Below, piece by piece: positions 38,572-49,900 of a stretch of DNA of 64,000 bases. The notes beneath the pieces were generated by a model. The model was not told the origin of the DNA and searched no databases. It worked only from the letters and a program-made list of their open reading frames with translations. Numbering within the stretch: position 1 is the stretch's first letter; the number at the start of each line of letters is the position of its first letter. Source of the stretch: Zelonia costaricensis (taxonomy: Eukaryota > Euglenozoa > Kinetoplastea > Trypanosomatida > Trypanosomatidae); NCBI GenBank assembly GCA_030849075.1, contig JASAOO010003500.1, positions 1 through 64,000 on the forward strand, read 5' to 3'. The translations under genes and the position numbers were made by a program.

Positions 38572-39718
38572 CGAAGGGGTTGGGCCGGCCCTGACCGCAA
38601 AACTGTAGATACGAGCAAAAAAGAAACGAGCGGCCGGATCGCTCGCCCACACAGCGTGGTAGAGGTCGTGATCGCTGGTTCGGTAGCTACGCGTCCCGCC
38701 GAGAGAAAAGGGTGGGGGGGGCAGAGGAGGGCAGGCGGAGGAAGGACGTAGAGTTAGTGGTGATGTGGCGAGCAAGAGCAAGACGAAGGTAGAGAGAGAG
38801 AGGTGCAACACAAGACAAGATGATTCACCTCCGCCGCACTCTACCCTCGCCTGTCCGGCTTCGTCGTCTATGCGAGAATGTGCTGATGTGCGTGTGTCTG
38901 TGTCTTCTTTGTGGGTGCGCGTACTGTAAAGCTGCAACAGCAGTCGTCGTGGTGTCGCGGCCCTTCGATAACGCTCGTCCGTCCACCCTCTGCCGCTCTG
39001 TGTGTCTTCTGGCTTTATGCGAGGGAGGGAGAGAGGGGAAGGGCGGCCGAAGCAGCCGGAGCGAAGTGAACGCCGTCTCAAGTGTCTGACTCACGCGTTG
39101 CTTGTGGCAAGCACTCCCATGAGTAAAGTAGACAGGCCGCCGCGTCTGTACCTGCCTGTTTGGGCGTGCGTTTCTGTGTGTGTATGTGTGTATGTGTGTG
39201 TGCCGATGGGCCAATCGGGGATCAGCGCACGCAGACACGGAGCAAATGTGCTGAAGTGTCGGACAGCGAAAAAAAAAAAACGAGACGGAGGGTGCGGCGA
39301 GCGGACAACCGGTGGAGTAGAATCGACGGAGGCACGTGAACGCACCGCGCCGTCGCCCACGCAGCATTTCGTGTACAACAGAACACAAGTATGGGAAGCG
39401 GTGCGGTGCACAAGGCCTTCTTGCCACAACCTCGCGCATCGAGTGAGGCTTGAAACGACCCCACGTGTGTGTGTGTGGGGGGGGGGTTGTCCTCTGGTGT
39501 TTCACCACCTCAATAGCGTTCGCCATGAAGGCGTACGCAGGCGCATCAGGCAGGCACCACCCGGTGATGGCGGCCTCACGTACACGCATGAAGCGCACAC
39601 TTCTCCTCCTTTTTCTTTGCGCCATCAGCGTCGTCCATGCAGAAGAAGAGCAGCGAGATGACCACGTCGAGCGGCAGACTCCCACCCCCTCCCGCTGCTG
39701 CTTCATCTCACCTCGGTG
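38572..39718. other. intergenic spacer
   Basis: No gene is seen. It includes the NBS1-like acceptor site, an A-run at about 39269-39280, a G-run at 39478-39487, and GT-rich sequence near 39175-39202. Confidence 0.6.
38603..38630 (-). promoter_or_regulatory. candidate spliced-leader acceptor for the NBS1-like gene
   Basis: On the minus strand, CTCGTTTCTTTTTTGCTCGT is followed by ATCTACAG, with the AG at plus 38603-38604, 32 nt before the ATG at 38571. It lies inside the longer open frame, so it argues that the real start is MWVIFFQG, the nibrin-like N-terminus. Confidence 0.65.
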
Positions 39719-40522
39719 TTAGACACCACGGCGGCTCCACAGCACGCACAAGTTGCGCAACATCAGCGCCATCAGCAGCGTCACGAACACGGCGCCAATC
39801 AGCTCGTACGACCGCGTCAGGGGGTCGAGCGGCTCTGCAGGACACGCGGCGGCGATGGGGATGCACTGACCGCCAGGGCAGGTGTCCGCGGAGCACGTCA
39901 GCACGGCCGCGTCTGCCGGCTCAGTCGCCAACATCAGTCGATTGTTCTTCCGCTTGCCGCCGCTGCCGCCGCTCTCCTGCGGGAGGCGCTGAAGGCCGGC
40001 AGGCGCGAAGCAGCGCACCAACGGCTGCGTTGTCGGCCCCTTCGCGTCGCTGGTGGGCATGCGGCAGTACACCCCGCCGCTCTCGACGCATTCCTGGCAC
40101 GTTGGCCGGCTGCCGTAGAAACATGTGGTGAGATCAATGCAGGGCAGCCCGCCCTCGCACACGCACGTCGATGCCGGGTAGCACCGCATCGTCGTGGGGC
40201 ACCAACGTTGTGACGCGTTGACGGTGCACTCGCTGCAGCCTGTCACCGTGTACGACGCCGCGGCGGCTCTCACGGCGACTTCCCCAGTCGATGGGGCGTG
40301 AGTCGTGGAGTTGACGGACATCATGGGAGTCGAGGCCGACTTCTTCTTCGAGGTCGCCTCTGCTTGCGGCAGCGGCGCCACGAGAAGAAGCAATACAAGA
40401 AGGAGAAGCAGCAGCGGCGCAACAGGCGAGCACGTACCCGAGGGAGTGCGGCGCCCGGGGCGCGAAGTCTGATCACCCTTCCCTGACCGTGTGAAGGGCG
40501 CCGGGGAAAATGAAAGTGCCAT
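39719..40522 (-). CDS. type I membrane protein with PSI-like cysteine-rich ectodomain
   Basis: A 267-residue protein with a leucine-rich hydrophobic segment (about 34-50) that reads as a signal peptide with a long n-region, cleaved perhaps after PLPQAEA. The ectodomain (55-238) has about 16 cysteines. The pattern CSECTVNASQRWC..TMRC (96-114) and CQECVESGGVYC (142-153) resembles plexin-semaphorin-integrin (PSI) repeats; two potential N-glycosylation sites (Asn71, Asn102) precede and fall inside the first. A transmembrane helix (ELIGAVFVTLLMALMLRNLC, about 240-259) and a short basic tail RRGV end the protein. It probably sits in the secretory pathway or at the cell surface. Ligand and role are unknown. 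The ATG at 40522 is preferred because the frame upstream is CA-repeat leader. Confidence 0.8.
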   Translation of the reverse strand: MALSFSPAPFTRSGKGDQTSRPGRRTPSGTCSPVAPLLLLLLVLLLLVAPLPQAEATSKKKSASTPMMSVNSTTHAPSTGEVAVRAAAASYTVTGCSECTVNASQRWCPTTMRCYPASTCVCEGGLPCIDLTTCFYGSRPTCQECVESGGVYCRMPTSDAKGPTTQPLVRCFAPAGLQRLPQESGGSGGKRKNNRLMLATEPADAAVLTCSADTCPGGQCIPIAAACPAEPLDPLTRSYELIGAVFVTLLMALMLRNLCVLWSRRGV

Positions 40523-40956
40523 GTGTGGGCTGAGGGGCGGAGCCACCAGCGTCTGCACTCCTGTGTTTGTGTGTGTGTTTGTGTGTAAAGGTTGAGCAGA
40601 GGGGGAACTCGATGGGGCGAAGAAGCGAGAAGCTACACGACTTCCAGGCGCCACCAGCAGCACGACGCACACCCCTCTGGGCACGGGACTTGCCATGTGG
40701 AGGATACACTCACATATACGCAAACAGATTAGAGAGGGTGCAATACGGACATAGCACTCCCTCCCTCCCTCCCCCTGCTGTTCACGCTCTGGTGCTCTGT
40801 ACCTCTTTCCCGTTTGTGCAGCCCTTCCCAAGGGGGCGCGGATCGAAGCGTGCGTGGAATGGCAGGACGCTATCTTCTGGTGGATTCACTGTGGCAGAAG
40901 ACTCACACTTACACCTGCACACACAGCAAGCGTGAATTAGCAGGAGAACTCAACCA
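40523..40956. other. intergenic spacer
   Basis: No gene is seen. It has a short GT run (40563-40585) and a plus-strand pyrimidine patch (40757-40815). It is the 3' UTR of RNase H1 and leader of the PSI-like gene. Confidence 0.6.
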
Positions 40957-42558
40957 TCACGGCCCATGCTTGCGAGACCCACTCACCGCTAGCGAGTCTG
41001 CCATCTCGTTCCCGACGTTGTTCGAGTGGCCGCGTACGTGCACCAGCTCGATCCCCTCGCTCTTGTCATTGTTGGTGTTGGCGCATGTGTGCCGCACCGG
41101 GGGTGCGCCGCCGACTGCCGCGCGGCGGAGAGCGTTGTGCTGCTGGTGCGCGTACAGGCTGTTGTACTGATCGCGCAGACGAATCAGCTGCCGCCACAGG
41201 TCCTGATTCTCCACCGGCTTCTTGGTGGACAGCACAAACCCGTTTGCGACCCACGTCTTGGCAAAGCGCGTCAGCCCGTCAATCACGTAGCGACTGTCCG
41301 TGTAGATGACGAGGTGCGGCAGCGGCCGCACGAGGTCGGCCAGCTGCCACTGCGTCGGGTCCACGCTGTGCGTCACCGTCAGCGCCTCGGCTGTGGCGGC
41401 GCCGGCGTCAACGAAGGCCTGCACAATCGCGTGCACGACGGCGCGCAGCTCGCCGCGGTTGTTGGTCTGCCGCTCCGACAGCGGGACAGGGCAGGCGAAG
41501 TTGCGGGAGTCGGTCAGGGAGCCGTAGAAGCCGCCGTAGCCGGCCCGCGCCTGCGCCGTCCCGTTTGCGCTGCACGCCCCATCCACGTACACCGCCTGCA
41601 CACCCGCCGCACCGCGCAGTCCCTCCGAAGCGGTCGAGTTGGTCACGGGCAGCGGCGACAGCGGCGCGGCAGCGCGCTGACGCGTTGGCTGTGACGTCAC
41701 ACGCGACGCACCGCCGCCGTCTTCGTCGCCCACGTCGACGTCGATGGGGGAGCGCGGCCGCTTTACCGCCGCACCACTGCTGCCGCCGCCGCATGTGCCC
41801 CTGGCCGTGGGCGTGGCTGAGGGTGCGGGGGTGGCCGCAGGTGTGGCATGCGCTGCCAGAGACGACGAGGGGTCGCTGCGGCCGCTGGCGTTGTCGCATC
41901 CATTTCCAGCCGTTCCGCCGTTTGCCGTGTCGGCGGCAGCGGTGGGGCCGGGGGGTCGCGAGGCAAGAAAGGCGCGGGCCTCTGCCAGGGTCCGGAAGCT
42001 CTTGTACACGCTACCCGGGTAGCCCGTGACCTGCTCGGAGCACTGCGCCCACGTCGAGTAGATGCCGCGCGCCTTGCCCACCGCTACGGCGTAGAAGGAC
42101 GGCTTCATGCGCGACGAGGGCGAGCGCCGCGGCGGAGTCGTGCTAGTGGATGGCTCCTTCGCCGCCGTCCGCTGGTGCGAGGTGGGACGTGGCGTGCCGT
42201 CACCGCCGCTGCCGCTGCCGTGCGAGGAGCGGGCCTTGAGCAGCAGGCGAGTTGGCGCGAGGCAGCCGCGGCTGGAAAGCGCTACTCGACGGAAACAGGC
42301 CTGATGCAGCTGCAGTTGTGGTGGTGCGGTTCGCACGAGCAGGGCGAGCAGAGGTCTGCAGATCGGCGAGGGGACCGGCCCCGGCTGGCAACGGCGCGTG
42401 TACGCGGGCAGCGCAACGGCACAGCCGACAACGCTAACACTGGCGGCCCCACAGATCGAGAGTGGACGCCAGCCTGTCGGCGCCGAGCCAGCGCGAGGGA
42501 GGCAAATCTGTGAAGAGAGTTTATAAAACACGTCTCGACAGCACTCACGGCGTCGCAT
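40957..42558 (-). CDS. RNH1: ribonuclease H1 (hybrid-binding domain plus RNase H), long form
   Basis: It removes RNA from RNA-DNA hybrids. From the ATG at 42558 it has 533 residues. Residues 1-150 are basic and hydroxylated and look like a mitochondrial presequence. The next Met, at 42108, begins MKPSFYAVAVGKARGIYSTW, the hybrid-binding domain (151-200) found in eukaryotic RNase H1. A linker with KRPRSPID (265-272, possible nuclear signal) leads to the RNase H domain (321-533) with all catalytic positions: D326 in VYVDG, E370 in NNRGEL, D421 in IYTDSRYV, and H511 and D521 in RGHSNNVGNEMAD. Crithidia RNH1 is known to give nuclear and mitochondrial forms, and two starts here fit that. Which Met is used is open: the frame goes further up to 42840, but that part looks non-coding. 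Confidence 0.9.
   Translation of the reverse strand: MRRRECCRDVFYKLSSQICLPRAGSAPTGWRPLSICGAASVSVVGCAVALPAYTRRCQPGPVPSPICRPLLALLVRTAPPQLQLHQACFRRVALSSRGCLAPTRLLLKARSSHGSGSGGDGTPRPTSHQRTAAKEPSTSTTPPRRSPSSRMKPSFYAVAVGKARGIYSTWAQCSEQVTGYPGSVYKSFRTLAEARAFLASRPPGPTAAADTANGGTAGNGCDNASGRSDPSSSLAAHATPAATPAPSATPTARGTCGGGSSGAAVKRPRSPIDVDVGDEDGGGASRVTSQPTRQRAAAPLSPLPVTNSTASEGLRGAAGVQAVYVDGACSANGTAQARAGYGGFYGSLTDSRNFACPVPLSERQTNNRGELRAVVHAIVQAFVDAGAATAEALTVTHSVDPTQWQLADLVRPLPHLVIYTDSRYVIDGLTRFAKTWVANGFVLSTKKPVENQDLWRQLIRLRDQYNSLYAHQQHNALRRAAVGGAPPVRHTCANTNNDKSEGIELVHVRGHSNNVGNEMADSLAVSGSRKHGP
42508..42529 (-). promoter_or_regulatory. candidate internal spliced-leader acceptor in the RNase H1 presequence
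   Basis: On the minus strand, GTTTTATAAACTCTCTTCAC is followed by AG (plus 42508-42509). It lies 50 nt inside the long reading frame. A message spliced here would lose the ATG at 42558 and start at the next in-frame ATG, 42108, giving the form without the presequence. Confidence 0.45.
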
Positions 42559-43394
42559 GCGAGACTGCTTACAAAGCCACGGTAAACGAGAGCACTCGAT
42601 GTGAACGGTGCGCACACGGCTGCGCCACTCCCGTCCCCCGCTCCTCTGTCCGCTGAGCTGGTGGGAGTGTGGTGCGCGCAGAGCTGACGGCACCAGCGAT
42701 GCGGTCTGTACGCAATCCTTGCGCTGAATAGCACACTCGTGGGTGGCGCGCCAAGAGCGGGGAGAGAAAGCTGATACGATGGAAAGGAGAAGGGTCCTAA
42801 GAGGGAAGAGGAAGAAACCAGAGCGCATCAGCACACGCAAAGCTTGCGTGCATCACACGCGTGGCGTGACTCGGTCACGTGCCGGAGCAGGAGGAGAAAG
42901 GAAGCACACAATGCCACGCGCACCACCACACGCACGCACGCACGAGTGCGGCAGGGGAGGGAGGGAGAGAGGGAAGGAGACTTCAACAAGTCGCACATCG
43001 CGGCTTCCTTTTTTTTTTCTTATCTGCACCGCAGCGTGTACAACCCGCAGTGAGCGTCGTGTGCCGGCTCCTAAGTTCCTTTGCTTGTCTCTCTGTAGGA
43101 TTGTGGCGCTTCGTTAGACGACGCTGCAGGCGTCTGGAAAACGAGCGTGAGAACGCCGTCCACGTTGGCTGGTGGAGTCGGTGAAGAGGCGGAGAGGATT
43201 TAAAGGGGAGGGACGGACGCGCGACACGCGAGTTGGTCGTCGTCACCTTCGGGTGAACACACACAAACAAAACTGTTGCACCAAGGGCCGCACCACTGGA
43301 TGCTGCGACACGCTTGCGGTGTATGGAGTGCGCCTTTGCGGGTACGGGGCGCCTCGCCCTTTTCTTCCTCTCTCATCGCCCCCCCCCCATTGCA
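42559..43394. other. intergenic spacer
   Basis: No gene is seen. T-run at about 43008-43018 and purine-rich sequence at 42770-42830 and 42950-42980 on the plus strand. It holds the 3' UTR of the MYND gene and the RNase H1 leader. Confidence 0.55.
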
Positions 43395-43961
43395 TCAGTT
43401 CTTCGCGGCGGTGCACACCTGCTTGTGCACCTTCCAGTCGGCCCGCTGACACTCTGGGCTGCAGTACTTGGCCACCTTGCATCGACTGCACCGCTGCAGA
43501 GGCACACCGGCAGACGCGAGCGACGCGGCGAGCCCGGCGGCGGAGTTGCGCTGTCCCGTGCCGGTGCTGGCGCTGCGTGCGCCCTTGTGGCAGTGGAAGC
43601 ACCCGTTCGGACTGGGCAGGCCCTGTGCCGCCGTCGCGTCCTCCATGTCCATCATGTAGCTCGCCTTGGCCACTGCCTCGCACGCTGCAGAGCTGCACAC
43701 CGGCTGCGGCAGGTCCTCGACGCGGGGCGGGAAGGTCTCGTCGAACAGCATCGTGTGATGGATGAGCCGCGTGGCAGCAGCCGTTTTGCACGCGCAACAC
43801 ATGGCATCGTCGCCCGTGAGCTGCTCCAGGATGGTGGAGCTCACCTCTTCGATGGCCTTGTTTACGTCGCTCTCGTACGTCTCAGGGGTGAGCTTGTTGA
43901 TGTCTGTTGAGAACTGGAACTCCTTTTCGCCTATCGCGACGTGGTAGATGTGCAGAACCAT
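43395..43961 (-). CDS. MYND-type zinc-finger protein
   Basis: A 188-residue protein. An N-terminal ordered region starts MVLHIYHVAIGEKEFQFSTD, and a CCAC motif (55-58) followed by CSSAAC (89-94) may form a first metal site. The C-terminal MYND finger is CFHCHKG (near 121-127), then an insertion of about 30 residues, then RCSRCKVAKYCSPECQRADW and HKQVC, keeping the C.C...C..C....C..C......H...C set. MYND fingers mediate protein-protein contacts, often in regulators of transcription, RNA or cilia assembly. The insertion between the first cysteine pair and the rest is unusual. The ATG at 43961 is preceded by a pyrimidine-rich leader. Confidence 0.88.
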   Translation of the reverse strand: MVLHIYHVAIGEKEFQFSTDINKLTPETYESDVNKAIEEVSSTILEQLTGDDAMCCACKTAAATRLIHHTMLFDETFPPRVEDLPQPVCSSAACEAVAKASYMMDMEDATAAQGLPSPNGCFHCHKGARSASTGTGQRNSAAGLAASLASAGVPLQRCSRCKVAKYCSPECQRADWKVHKQVCTAAKN

Positions 43962-46900
43962 CCTCGTCGTAGGACAACAGGATAAGGACCACAAGGACAA
44001 CACAAAAGGAAAGTAGGGCACGACTCTCTGCGATGAAGTTTGTGTGTGGGGGGGAGGGGGGCAAAGCACAGGCGTCTCGGTACGGTAATTGTGTGTGACC
44101 TTCCGTAGGGGGGAGGGAAGGTGGTCGAGGGGTTTGTCCTCCAGCGACCCGCTGACCGTGTGGAGAAGGCGAAGACGGCGAAGGGTGGATCGATTTGGGG
44201 GGTGGGAGAGGGAAGGGAAGTGCGCAGGAGCAGGAGGAGATGCGATTGGGGTGCAGAGTGGAAGAAGGCGGGCGACTTGAAGAAGGTCTTGGTTGAATCT
44301 ACTGACAACGAGTGCGAGGGCACGCAGCTGCAGACGTCTGTGTGTGCTCGCGCATGCCACGTGCAGATCGGGCATCCGACGGTTTGTGAGTGTGTCGCCC
44401 CTGCCTTGACCCCGACTGCTCCTCTTCGTCCGAGCACCACACGCCCCCCCCCCCGCGCGTGTGCATAGGCGAGCGCTCGTCGCCTGCGCAAAGGAGCAGC
44501 TCGTGATAGCAATCCCTACGGGGACGCGGGAACGGTACCGCTGTTATCTCTCTTGAGAGCTGATGTGTATGTGTGTGTGTGTGTGTGTGTGTTAGTTTTG
44601 CGTTGCCCCTCGTTATTCCGCCCGCGGGTAGACTGCCATGGATGCGCGCGCACGTGCCCATCGTGCGGGGCGCCTGGATCGATCAGAGAAAAACAAAAGG
44701 CAAGAAGGCCTGTGTGACACTTTCCCTTTCCCTCCGTGCGTGTTTGCTTGTTTTTTGCGCGGTGCCGGCTGACAGGAAGAGCGGGCGACGGAGTGCCACT
44801 CCAGGTGCGGACGTGTGCACCTTCCCCGGTGCGCGATTGTGCACGCGGACGCAACAGGTTGGTCTGTGGGGCGACCCTGGTGCGCCGCCACCGCTGCAGG
44901 TCGCACCCTTCCGTCAAGCGTGAAAAGGGCCGGTACGACTGCGCATGCCACACACGTCGGCACATGAGTGCGTGCCGACAACGTGGGAGGGGTTCGAACG
45001 AGACGCTGCACTCACGCGCGCTCCGCGCCCCCCCCTCCTCCCATTTTCTGTTGTGGCGAACTCGTTGAGCGTGTTTACGCACAAAGAACGTGCACGCACA
45101 CACACACACAAACATAGACAAACTCTGCACGCGGCGCCGCACAGGTGGGTAGGCATGATGGGACGACGACGGGGGCACACGCATACAGCATATGAAAAAA
45201 GAGGGTGTTTTTGTCGTGCATACAAGGGAGTGAGGGGAAAGAGGTGGAGAGGGTGGTGGGCAGGGCCGGTACACACGCGCAGACACGCACATACGCCCAC
45301 CAAAACCCACAGCCAAGAGACCGCGCGCTCGGGTCTCCGGGCGGAGAGAAGAAAGCGGAGCAGAAGGAACGTGCGTGAAACCGCAACTCGCACCGCCGTG
45401 CCGCCTGTGCCAGGGCACAAGTGTGTCGGAGCACGCACCTGACATCGACTCACACGCCCACCTGCCAACACGCACCTACACCTACACACACGCACAGACG
45501 CAGACATGCAGAAGAGCCGCACACGACCAGAACGAAGAGGAAACGAAAGAGAAAGACACATGTCAGCGAAGGAACCAAAGGCAAAGAAGGAAAAAAAGAA
45601 AAGAAGACGAAGACACAGGACGCGTTGAGAGGATGGCTTTGCTTTCCTCTGTGCTCCCCTCGTTTGACCACCCCCCCCCCCTCGCCCCCCACGTCTCCAG
45701 CGCAAAGGGGATGACACGCTCGTCGAAGAGCGGCACGGTCGCACGCGTTCGACAGCGTCGCAAGGAGCGCTGCCAGTGGTCGGTGGGAGGCGGGGGGGGG
45801 GGGACGCCGGACGTGACGGCTCGAGGGTGGGGGCGAGTGCAGAGTGAAGAACGGAAAGGGGGCGAGGAGGAGAGACACCTCTTGACGGTCTTGAGGACAG
45901 CAAGCAAAGAACGGAAAAGGGAAAGCAAACATGAACGGGAAAGGGGGGAGGGGAGACGAGTCAAGTCTCCATCGAACACATCAGAGCACCACGCACACCC
46001 ATACACACATACACCGACACACACGCACCAGCAGCAGCAGCACACGTGACGCAGGGCGTCGCTGCACGGTGGCGAAGAGGCAGTGTTGACATCACCGCTC
46101 TTCAATCTCCTCATAGGACACACACACGCGCACACATTCATACGCACACTCGTAAGCGAGGCAGCGTGGTGCGTGCGATACACGCGAAGACAACCAAAAC
46201 AGAGCAGCGCCGTGCACGTCTGCCTTGGAACTGATGAAGGCAGAAACACGAGCAAGGCCCGCAGGCGGCCTCTACGGCGACCGCGCAGCAGACGTAAAGC
46301 GGACGCAACGGAGGGGGGGAGAGGTGGACAGGCGAGAAGCGATCTCCCGCTCCCCAATGGGAGTGGGATGAGAGAAGGGGAGGAAGCGAAGAGGGGAAGA
46401 GGGGGAGGTCACGAACACAGACAGCAGTGGAAGCACCACGAGAAGGCAATGAACACGCAGAAATAACGAGACACACACACGCACGTACACGCCAGCACGT
46501 GCCATGACGAGGAGAATCACACGGCGGACACACAACATACAGAAAAAGTGAACAGAGGCACCACAGAAGATACGTGTGGGGAGGTGCCCTAGGAGGCACA
46601 CACGTAAATGGGAAAGCTTGGGGAGAAGGGAGCTTTGGTCCCTGTGCGAAGGAGAAAGGCGAAAGGGGTGCGGGGTGGGTTAGACAGAAGAAGGGCGGTG
46701 TGTCTGGGGTGCGCGGAGTGTGCGGTGGGTGGTAGAGGGGCTGAGAAGCGGACAGGGCGGAGCGGAGCGGGTGTGGTTCGGCGGCTTGGAACGCGGGAAG
46801 CTCAAAAAACGAAAAAGAAAAAAGTGAACAGAGAGGCCCGACGGCTGTAGGAGCAAACGAAGAGGACGTGAGAGGACGGCGGAACACGACAAGATGTCCC

Positions 46901-49900
46901 TGCCAGGCAGCCTGAATATACAACACTGGGCTGCACCAGAAGAGAGCGAGAGAGAGACACACACACACATACACACACACGACAGCCCGATGAACTCGGT
47001 AGAGAGCGGGAAGGGAAAAGAAATCTGAGAGCTTGCACCACACCGACATCGCGCCGCCTCGCCACGCAGGATTAAAAAGTGAGCACATACACACAAACAC
47101 AGGGGCTTTTACCACTTGCCCCCCGTCGCGTGTGAGACGTAGCCTTCACGCCACTTCGCACCGCACCACACCGCAACACAGCCGCACAGTTGTCCTCACT
47201 GCCACTGTACCTTCGCTCGTGAAATAGGAGAAAGAAAAACCACGCCTGGGTGGGCACACGCTCAACGAGAACGACGTGAATGCCCATGGTAGCCATGCAA
47301 CAACAGCGATAGCGCAGGAGGAAGAGAGGGGGTGCCGGTGTCACCCACGTCAAGTCAGACACACACGCTCGCCTCCACGCAAAGAGGGGGCCGTGCGCAC
47401 CCCAGAAACTGAATGGTTTTCAACCGCTGCAGCAAGCAGCTCACACCCCCGGCAACGCACCTTCATTCTCTCTGTTTTCCCTTTTTGGAGAGCTTTGCGT
47501 GGACTTTTCGAAGAGACGTACGTCAAGACAAAAACGTGGGGCATCAAGACTCGGCAGGCAAACACTTCCTCGGACTGACGCCAACCAACACATACACACA
47601 CGCACGCATACGCACGCGCGCCGACGAGCGCGTCAACCGCTTCGGCGCTGGAGGCGTGTGCGTCAGAACTGTTCGAAGTGCCTACGCAGCGCGCCTGCGT
47701 GTTTGCGTGGGTGTTTGTGCGTGCGTGTGTACAGTTGTGGAAGTGCTGTCTGTGTGGGTGCGCACGTATGCAGATCTCCGACGTGGTACCGTCATACGCG
47801 ACACCCCCACACACGCAGCCGTGCGCAGACGCCCCCTTTGTTTTTTTTCGATACGCGCTGGCCATCCGCGCAAGAACAAGAGCCATGGAACATGGGGGGA
47901 GGGGGGGGCAGCGCGAGAAAAGAAGGAGGTGAACTGGGTGACGGTCGCAGCCGCCACACCACACACCGCATCAGCTAGTGGCAAGAAAGAGAAGAGAAAA
48001 CATCACGAGGCGCGGGTGGTACTGCAAACTGCAGGAAAGAAGACGGCATTCATCCTCGCCGGCACACTCTTCCTTTTCTTTTCTTCAGACCACCGGCTTT
48101 TGTACGTGTTGGCTGATGGTAGCGCTGCACCTGCCCACTTCATCGTTTTCTTTTTCTTTTTCGCTCTCCTTGCGCTAGCGGGAGTCCGTGAAACGAAGCT
48201 GGTGTACGTGGGGGGGGGGGGGCATTGGCGGCATCTGAAATACCCCAACGTGATCCCTTTCCCCCCCCAACACACACACGCCAGCAAACACCACAGGAAC
48301 GCACCAGCGTTCGCCTCCTCTTGTTGCGCAGGTCTTCAAGTTGATTGCTCGAGAGTTCACAGCTGGCATCGTGCACGACGACCGCGTGCGCCCTGTCGAT
48401 GCTCGTTCTTTTGTGCCGGCTCTCCGCTTTAGGGTCGCGTGAGCGACAGTCTTTCGTCGCTGTTGCGGTTCCGCGTCGAGGCTGATTGACGAGGAAGAGA
48501 AAAGAAGAAGAAAGAGGGAAAGCAAAGCAGAAGCAGCAAAACCAAAAGTATCAGCGGTCACTCAGCGGGAAGGGGAGTGCGGCGGCCGTGCCAAGAGAGG
48601 TTAGTGAAAAGAGAGAGGGGAAAAGGAAGGGTGTGATACAACAGGGTGGGGGAAGGGTTGGTGAAAAGCAAAAGCGCAAAGGCAAGCTGGAGGAAGGAGA
48701 AAAAAAAACAGCAACAACGAAGGCCGCTAACGCCCACGACTCCGTCCCGTCAGAAGAAGGGAGAGGAAGAGACACTCACACGAGCACGCCGACGCGTCGG
48801 TGTGCGCTCGGCACGCGGAGCGCAGGGAGCAAAACACCGGAAAGACGACGGCGACGTGGGGCACCACGGAGAGGGAACCAACAAAACACACACAAACGCG
48901 AAATTCCGCCAATGAAACAAAAACGGCACCCACGCACGAAACGACCACGAAAAAGTGGAGTGCGGAAAAGGGGAGCAAAAAAATGAATGACGAGAGCGGT
49001 GCGGGGGGGGTCCGGGAGAACACCACACACCAACGAACAAAGAAGGAATGAAAAGAGCGGCTGGAAGAAGGGCGGTGCGCAAACCGCTGTCCGACGTGCG
49101 TGCGCACGTGCGTGTATGTCCGCGGAGGCGGCGCACGAGAGCAACAGCGGGGAGAGCGAGAGAGAAGAGAGAGGGAAGAAGAAGAGGAGAAGAGTGCGGG
49201 GCAAGAGGTGAAGACAACAACAAAAAAAACGTCTCTGGCAGCTGAGGTGCTGGCACAGTGGCGGTGGACTTCGTCGAAGGTCGGAGGGACAGTGATGGCT
49301 CTCTGCCGCCACCATCGCTGGCCACAGCAACCACGCGGATGATGCTCCGTCGAGTGCGGTCCTGGTGATATGGAGGATTAACCCCCCTCCCCTTTTCGCT
49401 CTCTCTCCCGCTCTCCGCCGGCGATGGAGACACGACGGAAGCACATGCTAAAACAAAAAACAAAAAGAACACTGGTGAGTGAAAAGGCAAAGACAAGAAA
49501 AGTGAAGAAAGGGAAGGGAGGAGAGAGGGAGGGGAACATCAACTTGTTTACGGCGGCGCCGTTGTGCGTGCGAATGCGCGGGCACACAGACACTCAGCAT
49601 GCTCCTCTCCGCTTCGCGTCTCGACTGGCTGCTGTGGCGTGCACCTCGCCCTGCACGTGTGTCTCTCCCCCCCCCCTCTGCCCTCAGTACCCTGTCCCTT
49701 CATCCCTCTCGCGTGTACGTTGAGCCTTGTGACCATCCCCCTCGTTTGCCCTCCCTGTCTGTAAACCCCCACCCGCTCCGAGTGCGATGCTCGACGGGGT
49801 CTGTGTACGTGTGTTCGACTGCGGGCGCGTACGCCTTCTGGATGGAGGATGAAGAAGGAAAAGCGAGATCTGTCGAGCGGTGTGCATGGGAGCAGCTGCC

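Noticed and set aside
41955..42106. Viroplasmin-type (caulimovirus) origin for the N-terminal domain of the RNase H1 gene
   Set aside because: The hybrid-binding domain is a normal part of eukaryotic RNase H1; the historical name does not mean a viral gene.
48486..48986. Plus-strand Lys/Arg/Glu-rich frame of 166 residues
   Set aside because: A direct translation of a purine-rich tract; no ordered sequence.
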